The notes beneath the pieces are model-generated. The model was not told the DNA's origin. It saw only the letters and a program-made list of their open reading frames with translations, and did not search any database. From assembly GCA_013044035.1 (NCBI GenBank), contig JABEVE010000046.1, forward strand, positions 1-50,701: 50,701 nucleotides of DNA, in the 5' to 3' direction. Position numbers and translations under genes: made by a program. Below, one piece after another: positions 1-8,144 of this stretch (positions are counted from its first letter, which is position 1; the number at the start of each line of letters is the position of its first letter). The stretch is from Burkholderiales bacterium (GTDB lineage Bacteria; Pseudomonadota; Gammaproteobacteria; Burkholderiales; Burkholderiaceae_C).

Positions 1-286
1 CAAGTGCACCAATGTTCAGCAGCAGGGTGGCGTCGCTACGCACGACATTGCAGCGCGTGCGGGTGGCATAGCCGGCCGACTCCGTTTCCTGCAACTGGTC
101 AATGCGGGAGATCACGCCGTCCTCAGCACGTCGGCCGCGCGGACACCAGCCGCCGTGTGGGATGCGATTGGAGATGGCCCAATCCAATGCGGCGCGATCG
201 ACGCCGGTCTGCCCGCCGGAAATCACTCGGTCCGGCAGCCATGGATGTTCGGCCTTGAGTCGGCGCTGAAATCCCTTTTCCTTCAT
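1..286 (-). CDS. YpsA-like putative molybdenum carrier protein, C-terminus cut by window edge
   Basis: The first 95 codons of a leftward gene are visible and the rest lies outside the window. The protein reads MKEKGFQRRLKAEHPWL, then VISGGQTGVDRAALDWA and IPHGGWCPRGRRAEDG. This is the N-terminal signature of the cpYpsA/putative molybdenum-carrier family, a Rossmann-like nucleotide-binding fold with an SGGQTGVD loop. The later stretch LQETESAGYATRTRCNV also fits the family. The start is the ATG at 286: an in-frame stop lies only four codons upstream, leaving only a CTG as an alternative. No strong ribosome site is visible. The molybdenum role is a family label and is not proven by the sequence. 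Confidence 0.8.
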   Translation of the reverse strand, partial: MKEKGFQRRLKAEHPWLPDRVISGGQTGVDRAALDWAISNRIPHGGWCPRGRRAEDGVISRIDQLQETESAGYATRTRCNVVRSDATLLLNIGAL

Positions 287-305
287 GGGCTGGTTTTGCA
301 GTCAT

Positions 306-324
306 AAAAAAGCCCTTGCAGGGC
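306..324 (-). terminator. Rho-independent terminator, leftward
   Basis: On the minus strand a small perfect hairpin (GCCCT, loop GCA, AGGGC) is followed directly by six T residues. It lies between the hypothetical gene ending at 488 and the YpsA-like gene starting at 286, so it probably ends the former transcript. The stem is short (5 bp). Confidence 0.55.
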
Positions 325-487
325 AATCTGGAAAGCAGGCTTTGCCTGACTCGCTCCAGCCGTTTGCATGGGCAAAAATGGTTGCGCCACCCAGGGGTGG
401 CGCGTGGTTGGCGGGAAGTCCGGGATCAACGCTTTCGGGCACGATGCCAGTGCGGCTACGCCGTCTATGCCCCAAGCTGCGCGAAGT

Positions 488-793
488 TTATAGTGCCTCC
501 AGTGCGCTCGCCATGCCCTGCAGCGCCGCCAGCGCACCCAGCGGCAGACCGACATCAAACGCAGAGGGCACGGTGCAATCCGTCGGGTTGATGCGCACCA
601 GTCGCCCGCTGTGGTCGCACACAGCTTCGGGAACAAACGTCGCTCTCGCCCGCCCACCCTTGGTGCCATAGACCACATCCAGCGGCCGAACTTGCTCCAG
701 GCTGCGCAGCCAAGACGCCAAGCTCAGCCCGGACTGCACCGCCTCCTGCATGCGCAGTCCGATGCAGCGTTGCAGCTCGCTCCAGACTGTCAT
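488..793 (-). CDS. Hypothetical protein
   Basis: This 101-residue protein begins MTVWSELQRCIG and ends SALEAL. I do not recognise a family. It has no signal peptide or membrane segment. The middle (PLDVVYGTKGGRARATFVP) looks like beta-strands with basic residues, and the rest is mostly helical. The frame stays open up to 883, but the longer start would overlap the likely promoter zone of the divergent oxidase gene and gives a low-complexity basic leader, so the internal ATG at 793 is preferred. Neither start has a clear ribosome site. A terminator lies downstream at 306-324. Confidence 0.5.
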   Translation of the reverse strand: MTVWSELQRCIGLRMQEAVQSGLSLASWLRSLEQVRPLDVVYGTKGGRARATFVPEAVCDHSGRLVRINPTDCTVPSAFDVGLPLGALAALQGMASALEAL

Positions 794-1009
794 GGCGCTG
801 GATGCGTCACGGCGCAAACTTCGAGGCTGCGGTCTTGAGCTTTTCGATACTTGCGCTACATCAATCTGGCGGTGACTGGTCATGCGATGATGAGCTCATC
901 GTGTGATTGGTTGCGCCTCGAAGGAGCATCATCAAGCTGCCGTAAGCCTCCTCCATGCGAGACCAGCCACGACGACAAACAGCGCACCCGATCAAGCCCG
1001 GAGTCAGAC

Positions 1010-2722
1010 ATGCCAATTGATCCCCAGCAAGACGTCGATCGTTCCCTGCGGTGCGACCTGGCATCGCGCCCGGGGGTCGAAACGCTCACGCGGCGCCAAG
1101 TGCTGGGTGCCGTTGCGGCCGGTGGCACGCTGTGGGCGGCGCGTCTGGCCCGAGGCCAGGGCATGACGGGACAGCGCATGGGGATGATGGGCGGCGCAAT
1201 GTCGGGCATGTCCGGCATGGGCGCGCAGTCCATGACGAAGCCGCAAGCTGCGTCGTTCAACCGACGCCTCCCCATTCCAGCACAGTTGCACGGGCAACTC
1301 GAGGCCGACGGCAGCCTGGCCTATGCACTGCGGTTGGCACCGGGCAGGGCGGAGTTGCTGGCTGGCGTGCAAACGCCCGCCTGGGGCTACAACGGGGCCT
1401 ATCTCGGGCCCGCCCTGCGCGTTCCGCAAGGCAAGCCGGTGCGTATCACCTTGCACAATGATCTGAACCAATCCACCACAACCCACTGGCATGGCGCTCA
1501 CGTGCCGGGGCGCATGGACGGCGGCCCCCAGAGCCTGATCACGCCGGGTCAATCGCGGGACGACACCTTCACCCTGCATCAGCCCGGCGCAACCTTGTGG
1601 TACCACCCGCATCCAGATGGACGAACCGGGGCCCATGTCTACGCCGGGCTGGCGGGATTGCTGTTGCTGGATGACGGCGTCGATGCATCCCTGGGGTTGC
1701 CGCAGACCTGGGGGGTGGACGACATTCCCGTGATACTCCAGGATCGCCGCATGGCTGCGGACGGCACTCTGCTGTACATGACGGGCATGATGGATCGCAT
1801 GGGGATGAAGGGCAATCGCTTCCTGGTCAACGGTTGCGAGCAGCCTCATGTCCAGGTTCCCGCGCAATGGGTGCGGCTGCGCGTGCTCAATGGTTCCAAC
1901 GCGCGGGTCTACAACCTCGCGTTTGCCGATGCCCGTGGCTTTCAGATGATTGCCGGCGATGCCGGCCTGCTGGCGCATCCCGTGGAGATGCGCAGCCTGT
2001 TGCTGGCCCCGGGTGAACGCGCGGAACTGCTGCTCGACCTTCGCCGATTGCAGGGCAAGACGCTGATCTTGCGCAGCAACTCGGGCACTGTCGTTCCCGG
2101 GCTGAGCAGCATGCCGATGGATGCCGACGCCTTCGACCGCGAAGGTTTCGAGCTGCTGCAACTGCGGGTGACGGCCCCCGATGCAAGGCCGAGCCGGCTG
2201 CCTGCGAAACTGGCCGCCCCATCTGTGCTGCGAGCGGATGCGCCGCTGCGGCGCTTCAGCCTCCAGGGGATGCGTGCCATGATGGCCGACGGCATGGGCG
2301 GGATGATGAACGGAATGATGGGCCGGCAGGCAGGTTCGGGCAACACGGGCCCGGGTGGGATGAGCCTGGGGGTCGGCATGCAGCGCCTGTTTTCCATCAA
2401 CCACCAGTTCATGAACATGGCGGTGATCAACCAGCGTGTGCGCCTGGGCAGCACCGAGATCTGGGAGGTCAGCAACGATGCGGAGATGGCTCACCCGTTT
2501 CATCTGCACGGCACGTCGTTTCAGATCCTGTCGCGCAACGGCATGGCTCCGCCGGACCATGAGCGCGGCTGGAAGGATGTCGTGTTCGTGCGGCGGGACG
2601 AAACGGTCCGCCTGATAGCCCACTTCGGTCAGCCCGCCGCCCAAGATTACCCATTCATGTACCACTGCCACATCCTGGAGCACGAGGACAACGGCATGAT
2701 GGGTCAACTGACCGTGACATGA
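1010..2722 (+). CDS. CueO-like multicopper oxidase (Tat-exported)
   Basis: This 570-residue periplasmic multicopper oxidase probably oxidises Cu(I) to the less toxic Cu(II). A twin-arginine signal lies at the N-terminus (R28-R29 in LTRRQVLGAVAAGG), followed by a Met-rich stretch. The copper ligands are intact: the first HWH motif at residues 159-161, then WYHPHPDG, HPFHLHG near the C-terminus, and the T1/T2/T3 cluster H552-C553-H554, H558, M563. A second Met-rich insert (GGMMNGMMGRQ), as in CueO, sits before the last domain. The ATG at 1010 is chosen because it places the Tat signal correctly; the open frame back to 851 adds no signal-like sequence. The gene lies 60 bp before a P1B ATPase gene, so the two are probably co-transcribed. 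Confidence 0.9.
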   Translation: MPIDPQQDVDRSLRCDLASRPGVETLTRRQVLGAVAAGGTLWAARLARGQGMTGQRMGMMGGAMSGMSGMGAQSMTKPQAASFNRRLPIPAQLHGQLEADGSLAYALRLAPGRAELLAGVQTPAWGYNGAYLGPALRVPQGKPVRITLHNDLNQSTTTHWHGAHVPGRMDGGPQSLITPGQSRDDTFTLHQPGATLWYHPHPDGRTGAHVYAGLAGLLLLDDGVDASLGLPQTWGVDDIPVILQDRRMAADGTLLYMTGMMDRMGMKGNRFLVNGCEQPHVQVPAQWVRLRVLNGSNARVYNLAFADARGFQMIAGDAGLLAHPVEMRSLLLAPGERAELLLDLRRLQGKTLILRSNSGTVVPGLSSMPMDADAFDREGFELLQLRVTAPDARPSRLPAKLAAPSVLRADAPLRRFSLQGMRAMMADGMGGMMNGMMGRQAGSGNTGPGGMSLGVGMQRLFSINHQFMNMAVINQRVRLGSTEIWEVSNDAEMAHPFHLHGTSFQILSRNGMAPPDHERGWKDVVFVRRDETVRLIAHFGQPAAQDYPFMYHCHILEHEDNGMMGQLTVT

Positions 2723-2782
2723 CAAGCGGCCACGTGTCGGGTTTTCAGCCTCACCACCCCATTCCGGAATGAAGCGATCGGC

Positions 2783-5191
2783 ATGAACACCAGCAGCGTC
2801 ATCGATGTCTCCGGACAGGTATCGAGCCTTTCCGCCCACGGAGTCGAAAAACAGCTCCGGCGCCTGCCCGGCGTCGCCAATGTGCAGGTCAACTATGTCG
2901 CTGGCAGCGCCACGGTCGTGTACGACGCGGCCTTGACCAACTTGGCCGCACTGCAGGCGCAGGTCGAGCGTTGCGGCTACCACTGCCGCGGCGAGTCGGT
3001 TCCCGACCACCTGTGCGAGCCACGTGAGGAGCATGCCGTAAGGCATGCCCAGGGTGCTCACAAGGCTGGGGTGGAGCATGGCGAGACCGGGCCCGAAGGC
3101 GCCAAACACGACGTCCATGCCGGACATGTGACCGGCATGGACGCCATGGCGCACGACATGGGCCATGGCGACGGCATGGATGCGCGTGACATGGCACGAG
3201 ACATGCGCAACCGGTTCTGGGTGTGCCTGTTGTTCACGCTCCCGCTGTTCGTCTACTCGCCCATGGGCGGGCTGTTCATGCCACCGGCGCCGCCGTTCGG
3301 TCTCGTCCTCAAGGACTGGCTGTTCGGCCTGGCCAGTGCTGCGGTGATCTATCCGGCCTGGCCCTTCTTCGTTGCGGCGGCTCGCGCATTGCGCAACGGC
3401 GTGCTCAACATGGCGGTGCTGGTCGTGCTCTCCGTCGGCACGGGCTATCTGTTCAGCGTCGGCACGACCTTTTTCTTCCAGGGGGCGCAGTTCTACGAGG
3501 CCGTGTCAGTGCTGCTGGTGTTCATCCTGCTGGGGCATTGGCTCGAAATGCGCGCCCGCGCCGGCGCATCCGAGGCGATCCGCGCGCTCATGAACCTGGC
3601 GCCACCCAAGGCCACGCTGCTGCGCAACGGCGAGGAAATCACCGTGGCAACCTCCGCGGTGCAGCCGGGCGACCTGGTGCTCATCCGCCCCGGCGACAAG
3701 ATTCCGGTGGATGGCGAGGTGCTGGAAGGCGCCTCGCAGGTCGACGAGTCGATGCTGACCGGCGAGTCGATGCCGGTGGGGAAAAAACCTGGTGACGCGG
3801 TGATTGGAGCGACCATCAACAAGAGCGGCAGCTTGCGCTACCGCGCTACCAAGGTGGGCACCGACACTGCGCTGGCGCAGATCGTCAAACTGGTGCAAGA
3901 GGCGCAAAACTCCAAGGCGCCGGCGCAATTGCTGGCTGACCGCGCATCGCAATGGCTGGTGGTGATCGCCGTCCTGATTGGCTTGGCCACCTTCGTCGCC
4001 TGGTACGTCGTCCTGGGGCAGCCGCTGCTGCTGGCGCTGGCACTGACCATCACCGTGTTCGTCATCGCCTGCCCGGACGCGCTGGGCCTTGCCACCCCGA
4101 TGGCGGTGATGGTGGGGACGGGACTCGGCGCCATGAACGGCATCCTGTTCAAGAACGCCTCCGCGCTGGAGGACGCGACCCGGTTGAACGTGGTGGTTTT
4201 CGACAAGACCGGCACGCTGACCCAGGGGCGGCCGGAAGTTGTCGAGTTGGCGTTGGCAGCCGGTATCGCGGAGGACGATCTGCTGAAGAGCGCTGCGGCG
4301 GTGGAGAAATTCTCTGAGCATCCGCTGGCGCTTGCGATCCTCGGGCGCGCCAAGGGTCTTGCGCTCGAACCCGCCAGCGCGTTCACCAATATCGACGGCA
4401 TGGGCACACGCGCCGAGCTGGGTGGCGACGTGGTGCTGCTGGGCAACGACAAGCTGATGGCGCTCGACAAGGTCGACATGAACGGTCTCGAGGCTGATTC
4501 GCTGCGGCTGCAGGGACAGGGGATGACGGTGGTGCACGTCGCGCGCGCGGGGCGGCTGATCGGTCTCGTCGCCATCGCCGACGCCGTGCGCGCGACCTCC
4601 GCCCCCACCGTGGCGGCGCTCCACGCCAGGGGCGTGCAGGTGGCCATGCTGACCGGTGACAACCGGCCGACGGCGGAGCGCATCGCCCGCGAGATCGGCA
4701 TCGACATCGTGCTGGCGGACGTGCTGCCCGGCGACAAGGCGGCCAAGATCAGAGAGCTGCAGGGGCAGGGCAAGCGGGTCGGCATGGTGGGCGACGGCAT
4801 CAACGATGCACCGGCGCTGACGCAGGCCGATGTCGGCTTCGCCATCGGTGCCGGAGCCGATGTGGCGATCGAAAGCGCCGACGTGGTGCTGATGAAAAGC
4901 GATCCGTTCGACGTCGTCGGCGCGATCGAGCTGTCGCGCGCCACGCTGCGCAAGATGCATCAAAACCTGTGGTGGGCCGTGGCCTACAACGTCATTGCGT
5001 TTCCAGTGGCCGCAGGTGTGTTCTACCCCTTCACCATCAGTCCGGAAGTGGCGGCGCTCGCCATGTCCGGCAGTTCGGCGCTGGTGGCCGTCAATGCCCT
5101 GATGCTCAAGCGCACCCGGCTGACCGGCATTCACATCGGCACGAGGACAGACACCGTCGTCGCGCCGCAGATGGCCACGGCGCAGGTTTGA
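2783..5191 (+). CDS. P1B-type heavy-metal ATPase with CPD motif and His/Met-rich N-terminus
   Basis: This 802-residue metal-exporting P-type ATPase has an N-terminal HMA-like fold (residues 1-75) whose two metal-binding cysteines are serines (S14, S17). A His/Met-rich linker follows ([20 protein letters not shown]). The membrane core has the phosphatase loop (TGES), the P-domain DKTGT with D474, the HP motif (SEHPLAL) and GDGINDAP. The TM6 metal motif, normally CPC or CPH, reads C430-P431-D432. TM7 ([11 protein letters not shown]) and TM8 ([13 protein letters not shown]) are otherwise of the Cu+ type. It follows a multicopper oxidase, so copper or silver is the likely substrate, but the CPD motif leaves the specificity open. 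Confidence 0.9.
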   Translation: MNTSSVIDVSGQVSSLSAHGVEKQLRRLPGVANVQVNYVAGSATVVYDAALTNLAALQAQVERCGYHCRGESVPDHLCEPREEHAVRHAQGAHKAGVEHGETGPEGAKHDVHAGHVTGMDAMAHDMGHGDGMDARDMARDMRNRFWVCLLFTLPLFVYSPMGGLFMPPAPPFGLVLKDWLFGLASAAVIYPAWPFFVAAARALRNGVLNMAVLVVLSVGTGYLFSVGTTFFFQGAQFYEAVSVLLVFILLGHWLEMRARAGASEAIRALMNLAPPKATLLRNGEEITVATSAVQPGDLVLIRPGDKIPVDGEVLEGASQVDESMLTGESMPVGKKPGDAVIGATINKSGSLRYRATKVGTDTALAQIVKLVQEAQNSKAPAQLLADRASQWLVVIAVLIGLATFVAWYVVLGQPLLLALALTITVFVIACPDALGLATPMAVMVGTGLGAMNGILFKNASALEDATRLNVVVFDKTGTLTQGRPEVVELALAAGIAEDDLLKSAAAVEKFSEHPLALAILGRAKGLALEPASAFTNIDGMGTRAELGGDVVLLGNDKLMALDKVDMNGLEADSLRLQGQGMTVVHVARAGRLIGLVAIADAVRATSAPTVAALHARGVQVAMLTGDNRPTAERIAREIGIDIVLADVLPGDKAAKIRELQGQGKRVGMVGDGINDAPALTQADVGFAIGAGADVAIESADVVLMKSDPFDVVGAIELSRATLRKMHQNLWWAVAYNVIAFPVAAGVFYPFTISPEVAALAMSGSSALVAVNALMLKRTRLTGIHIGTRTDTVVAPQMATAQV

Positions 5192-5286
5192 GATGCAGCC
5201 GGGAAAACCACGCGCCAGACGATGCCTTCAAGGACCGTTCATCACCCACTTCAACCCGTTCTTTCCTCAAACCCGGAGATCGACCC

Positions 5287-5682
5287 ATGAGTGATTATGT
5301 CCTTACCGTGACCAGCCCGAAAGGCTTCGAGGCCACCGTGCAAGCGGCGACCGAAGCGTTGAAACAGGAGGGCTTCGGCGTCCTGACCACCATCGACGTG
5401 GCCGCCACGCTCAAGGCCAAACTCGGCATTGAGGAGCGTCCCTACCTCATCCTCGGAGCCTGCAATCCGCACTACGCTCACCAGGCCCTGAAGGCCGAGC
5501 CGGACATCGGCGCGCTACTGCCCTGCAATGTCGTCGTGCGGGAAGAAGCGGACGGCAGGATCAGCGTGGTGTTCATGGATCCGGCTGCCGTGCTCGGCAT
5601 GGTCAAGCGCCCCGAGGTGGACAAACTTGGCGGCGAAGTGCGCGACAAGCTCAAGCGCGTCGCCGAGGCCCTGCGAGCCTGA
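5287..5682 (+). CDS. DUF302 domain protein
   Basis: This 131-residue protein lacks a signal peptide and appears cytosolic. The whole length matches the DUF302 fold: an N-terminal strand (YVLTVTSPKGFEATV), then a helix, then the conserved IEERPYLILGACNPHYAHQAL and the LLPCNVVVRE strand. DUF302 proteins have no settled function but occur often beside metal-resistance and sulfur-redox genes. The start is the ATG at 5287, with GGAG eight bases upstream. It lies 95 bp after the CPD-type ATPase gene, in the same orientation, and is probably part of the same transcript. Confidence 0.85.
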   Translation: MSDYVLTVTSPKGFEATVQAATEALKQEGFGVLTTIDVAATLKAKLGIEERPYLILGACNPHYAHQALKAEPDIGALLPCNVVVREEADGRISVVFMDPAAVLGMVKRPEVDKLGGEVRDKLKRVAEALRA

Positions 5683-5772
5683 GGGCTGCGTCGGTGCCGT
5701 CATCATCCAGGCACTGATTCGGTCCGGCCGGTTGGTGCCTGGTGTTTGTGAACATCCAATGGGAGCATGGCC

Positions 5773-6024
5773 ATGGGCTATGGATATGGAATGATGGGCG
5801 GATGGGGCGGCTTCGGTTTGGGCTGGCTCTTCATGCTGGTGTGGTGGGCTTTGATTCTCGCCGTGCTTGTCGGTTTGATCCGATGGCTGTTCACCGGCCA
5901 TTCGGGCGATGCCGGGACGCGATCCGACAGCAAAAGGCATCTGGATATCCTGAAGGAGCGCTACGCCCGCGGAGATATCGACCGCGACACCTACGACCGC
6001 ATGCGGCGCGAGCTGGACAGCTGA
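5773..6024 (+). CDS. Small SHOCT-domain membrane protein
   Basis: This 83-residue protein has a Gly/Met/Tyr-rich N-terminus (MGYGYGMMGGWGG), one strong membrane helix (LGWLFMLVWWALILAVLVGL) and a C-terminal SHOCT motif (LDILKERYARGDIDRDTYDRM). SHOCT domains are short oligomerisation modules at the ends of many bacterial membrane proteins. An ATG six bases upstream (5767) is also in frame, but GGGAG at 5761-5765 is spaced well only for the ATG at 5773. The protein sits between DUF302 and Spy-like genes, 10 bp before the latter. Similar small proteins are common in copper islands; the exact role is unknown. Confidence 0.75.
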   Translation: MGYGYGMMGGWGGFGLGWLFMLVWWALILAVLVGLIRWLFTGHSGDAGTRSDSKRHLDILKERYARGDIDRDTYDRMRRELDS

Positions 6025-6034
6025 GGCCCGGCTC

Positions 6035-6625
6035 ATGAAACCGCTACCGAAGTGGTTGCTTGCGCTGGCGATCGTGCTGTTCGCCTTTTATTTGCTTTTG
6101 ATTCCCGAATTCGGCGTCGCCCCCTTCTGGGGCCCGCGATGGGAAACCGGCGCGCCGCCCCCCTGGCGTGGGAGTTCCGGTTGGTGGGGGCCACGGTTTG
6201 GCGAGGCCTTGATGAACGGCCCGGTCAGGGACCGGGGCGCCTTCGGCGTGCAGGGCGGTCACGCCTATGTCGACGATGGTACTTATGGCTACGGCATGAT
6301 GGGCGGGGGCATCTGGCCGGCGGTTGGGGGAGATTGGCAGGAATCGTTCACGCCGCAGCAGCGCGTACGGATTGGACAAATCCAAGCCGAGGCCTTGCGT
6401 CAGGAAGGCGCCTTGCAGACGCAGCTCTACACCGCCCGCGCCAATCTGCTGACGGTCAACTCCATGGTCAAGCCTGATCCCGCAGCGCAGGCCAAGGCTG
6501 GCGCTGCGGTTGTCGACATCCTGCGGCAAATCGTCCACATCCGCCTTCAGGCAGAGCAGCAAATCCAGGTTGCATTGTTTGTTCCGTCACAGCCAGCGGG
6601 GGCAGCGTCCACGCCCGGCTCCTGA
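6035..6625 (+). CDS. Spy/CpxP-like periplasmic metal-resistance protein
   Basis: This 196-residue protein has an N-terminal signal or anchor helix (LPKWLLALAIVLFAFYLLLI), an aromatic Gly/Pro-rich linker with GYGMMGGG, and an alpha-helical C-terminal half that starts with FTPQQRVRIGQIQ. That half resembles Spy/CpxP and heavy-metal-resistance (CnrX-like) helical hairpins, which bind metal or unfolded proteins in the periplasm. The gene lies 10 bp after the SHOCT gene and is the last of the rightward copper module. It ends convergently with the decayed DsbD-like locus, whose reading frame overlaps its 3' end. Confidence 0.7.
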   Translation: MKPLPKWLLALAIVLFAFYLLLIPEFGVAPFWGPRWETGAPPPWRGSSGWWGPRFGEALMNGPVRDRGAFGVQGGHAYVDDGTYGYGMMGGGIWPAVGGDWQESFTPQQRVRIGQIQAEALRQEGALQTQLYTARANLLTVNSMVKPDPAAQAKAGAAVVDILRQIVHIRLQAEQQIQVALFVPSQPAGAASTPGS

Positions 6626-7039
6626 TCTGTCTGACTGGCGCGCTCCCGGGTTCCGGGTGGCCGCTGCTGCGAGGCACATCAGCATGGCGCATCGCTGCCC
6701 TGGGGCCTGCTGGGTCATGCCGTGTTGCGCGCACGCCGTGGACGGCATCCCGCCTCGTTGCGCGACGATCGTGACCGGGATCAAGTATGGAACCGATGGC
6801 GGATTGGCGTACACATGCCAGCCCGGCTGGATGTGCAGCGTCACCACGGCTTCATGTCCATCGATCGCGGCGCCAGCACGGACCTTGGTGGACGAGTCGG
6901 CAAGGTCGGCGGAGGTGCTGGTGCTGGTGCTGGTGCTGAAGCCGGGACTGCCGGTGGCCCGGATCAACAACAGCGCAGCAAGCGCAAGGCCAAGAATGAT
7001 GGACAAGGCGATGGCCATGCGCAGGGTTCTGGGATTCAT
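6587..7039 (-). pseudogene. Truncated DsbD N-terminal (alpha) domain protein
   Basis: The reading frame starts MNPRTLRMAIALSIILG with a signal or anchor helix, then a hexanucleotide-repeat stretch coding alternating Ser/Thr (TSTSTSTSA). It continues with the recognisable first half of a DsbD-alpha immunoglobulin-like domain (VVTLHIQPGWHVYANPP, then LIPVTIVAQ). After that the match stops and the sequence becomes a basic, low-complexity tail (RGGMPSTACAQHGM to the stop) that overlaps the end of the Spy-like gene. I read this as a 3'-damaged gene for a periplasmic thiol-disulfide electron acceptor. It follows another damaged fragment of the same system by about 10 bp. Confidence 0.6.
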
Positions 7040-7049
7040 CACGAGTTCT

Positions 7050-7338
7050 TCAGTGGTGGAGGGCCTTCAAATCGCCCAGGAGTGCGTCGACCGGGAGCAA
7101 TCCCGAACGATGATCGACCTCCCGCGCGTGCCGATCCAGGATCGCCAGGAATGGCAGGCCATCCCCGCCGTATGCGGCAAGCAACCGCAGACAGGGCTCG
7201 GGTTGCTGGTTTTTCTCCCGCAGCGTGCAGAATGGTGCGAACCTTGATGGGAATGACCGGCAGCACGCATGGGGTCAGGTTCAGCAGCTCGCCGGCGCCG
7301 AGTGCGAGCATGATTTCGAGGAGCAGTGAGAGGTCCAT
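7050..7338 (-). pseudogene. Internally deleted DsbD/CcdA membrane domain joined to a thioredoxin-like tail
   Basis: The frame from 7338 reads MDLSLLLEIMLALGAG, then ELLNLTPCVLPVIPIKVR, the first helix and PCVLPV motif of the DsbD/CcdA transmembrane electron carrier. About 45 residues in, homology stops. In a different frame the next 150 bases encode LLAAYGGDGLPFLAILDRHA, then HRSGLLPVDALLGDL, which resembles the C-terminal half of a thioredoxin-fold protein with its cis-Pro loop (GLPF), ending at the stop at 7050. The middle of the membrane domain and the CxxC half of the thioredoxin are missing, so this is a deletion plus frameshift remnant. Confidence 0.65.
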
Positions 7339-7491
7339 GGGGGTTCGCCCGTTTCAAGCGCTTGCGGCAAGCTCCTGCGGAGCCAGCCCACCGAGTGCAG
7401 GAAGGTCTGGCTCGCCGAATCGGCTTGACGAGAGTCCTTGGGTTGCTGACCTGAACCGTGGTCGGTTTCAGGCGCACGTCGTGACGTCGAG

Positions 7492-7529
7492 GGCCAGCGC
7501 GCGTGTCGATCGCGACTCGCGCGCTGGCC
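7492..7529. repeat. 12-bp perfect inverted repeat
   Basis: GGCCAGCGCGCG (7492-7503) and its exact complement (7518-7529) flank a 14-base loop. It lies in the 216-bp gap between the decayed DsbD locus and the secreted protein gene ending at 7555, i.e. just downstream of that leftward gene. It could act as a transcription terminator or RNA-stabilising stem, but there is no T-run on either side. I see no gene in the rest of the gap. Confidence 0.5.
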
Positions 7530-7554
7530 GGACGCATGCCAGCACGAGGGGAAA

Positions 7555-8019
7555 TCAGACCCGGGGTGGGTGATACGGTGCGTCCGGCAGCACGCTTGCG
7601 ACGAGGCGCGTGCGGAAACTCGGCTGATGTGCTGCGATCCGTGCAGGCTGCCAAGCGATGGGAGCGGTCGACGGCGCGAGAACCACGCCACACAGCGCAT
7701 GGCAAAGGCCGCGGCCATTGGATCGGCTGGCATCACGGGCATCACGGGCATCACGGGCATCACGGGCATCACGGGCGCCTCGGGCCGGGTCAAGCGCCAG
7801 ACCAAAGCGACTGGAGCGGCGTGGCGTCGATTCCTCCGTGCCCGTGGCCGCCGCAATGGTGTTGGCATGCCATGCCAGCAGCATGGATGGGCCGGATTTG
7901 GCACCGTGGCAGGCAACGGGGACGCCTGGTGTCATGCCGTCGTGGCGCACGGCGCTCCAGGCGTGCAGCGGCAACAAGGCCAGGAGCACGGCAGCCCAGA
8001 CGACACGCAGGACTTTCAT
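7555..8019 (-). CDS. Secreted protein of copper cluster, CopL/DUF2946-like, with RDA repeats
   Basis: This 154-residue predicted exported protein has a signal peptide (MKVLRVVWAAVLLALLPLHAWSA) and a His/Cys-containing mature part (AVRHDGMTPGVPVACHGAK). A run of five Arg-Asp-Ala tripeptides is encoded by a 9-bp tandem repeat. The C-terminus has LCHALCGVV followed by a Pro-rich end (LPDAPYHPPR). Small exported proteins with this Cys-x3-Cys and PP ending (DUF2946/CopL-like) are common in copper and other metal clusters; this match is by pattern only. The gene is the last of the leftward copA-copB-cupredoxin run. The start is set by the signal peptide. Confidence 0.6.
   Translation of the reverse strand: MKVLRVVWAAVLLALLPLHAWSAVRHDGMTPGVPVACHGAKSGPSMLLAWHANTIAAATGTEESTPRRSSRFGLALDPARGARDARDARDARDARDASRSNGRGLCHALCGVVLAPSTAPIAWQPARIAAHQPSFRTRLVASVLPDAPYHPPRV
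7732..7776. repeat. Five tandem copies of a 9-bp repeat
   Basis: The unit ATCACGGGC occurs five times without error. Because the unit is 9 bp, copy-number change would keep the reading frame. On the minus strand it encodes (Arg-Asp-Ala)5 within the secreted protein at 7555-8019. Confidence 0.95.
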
Positions 8020-8144
8020 GGGCTCAGACGACGTGGTTGCCAATGCGGGCGCAAACCAGCTTGGGAGACGGGCATGCAGGACATGCTGGAAACGCCGCAA
8101 AAGTTCCCGAAACAGGGCGCGCCCGCGTTGCCGTCAAGGCAGGT

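Noticed and set aside
889-900. 12-bp palindrome GATGAGCTCATC upstream of the first multicopper oxidase
   Set aside because: It is short, not tied to a recognisable promoter, and 12-bp palindromes occur by chance in a 50-kb window.
1004-3166. 720-codon open frame on the minus strand, antisense to the multicopper oxidase and ATPase start
   Set aside because: Its sequence is His/Gln/Arg-rich and without any domain. It is the mirror of a strongly supported oxidase gene, as GC-rich DNA often gives.
3506-5134. 542-codon minus-strand frame across the CPD ATPase
   Set aside because: It is a shadow of the ATPase, with no motif and an implausible composition.
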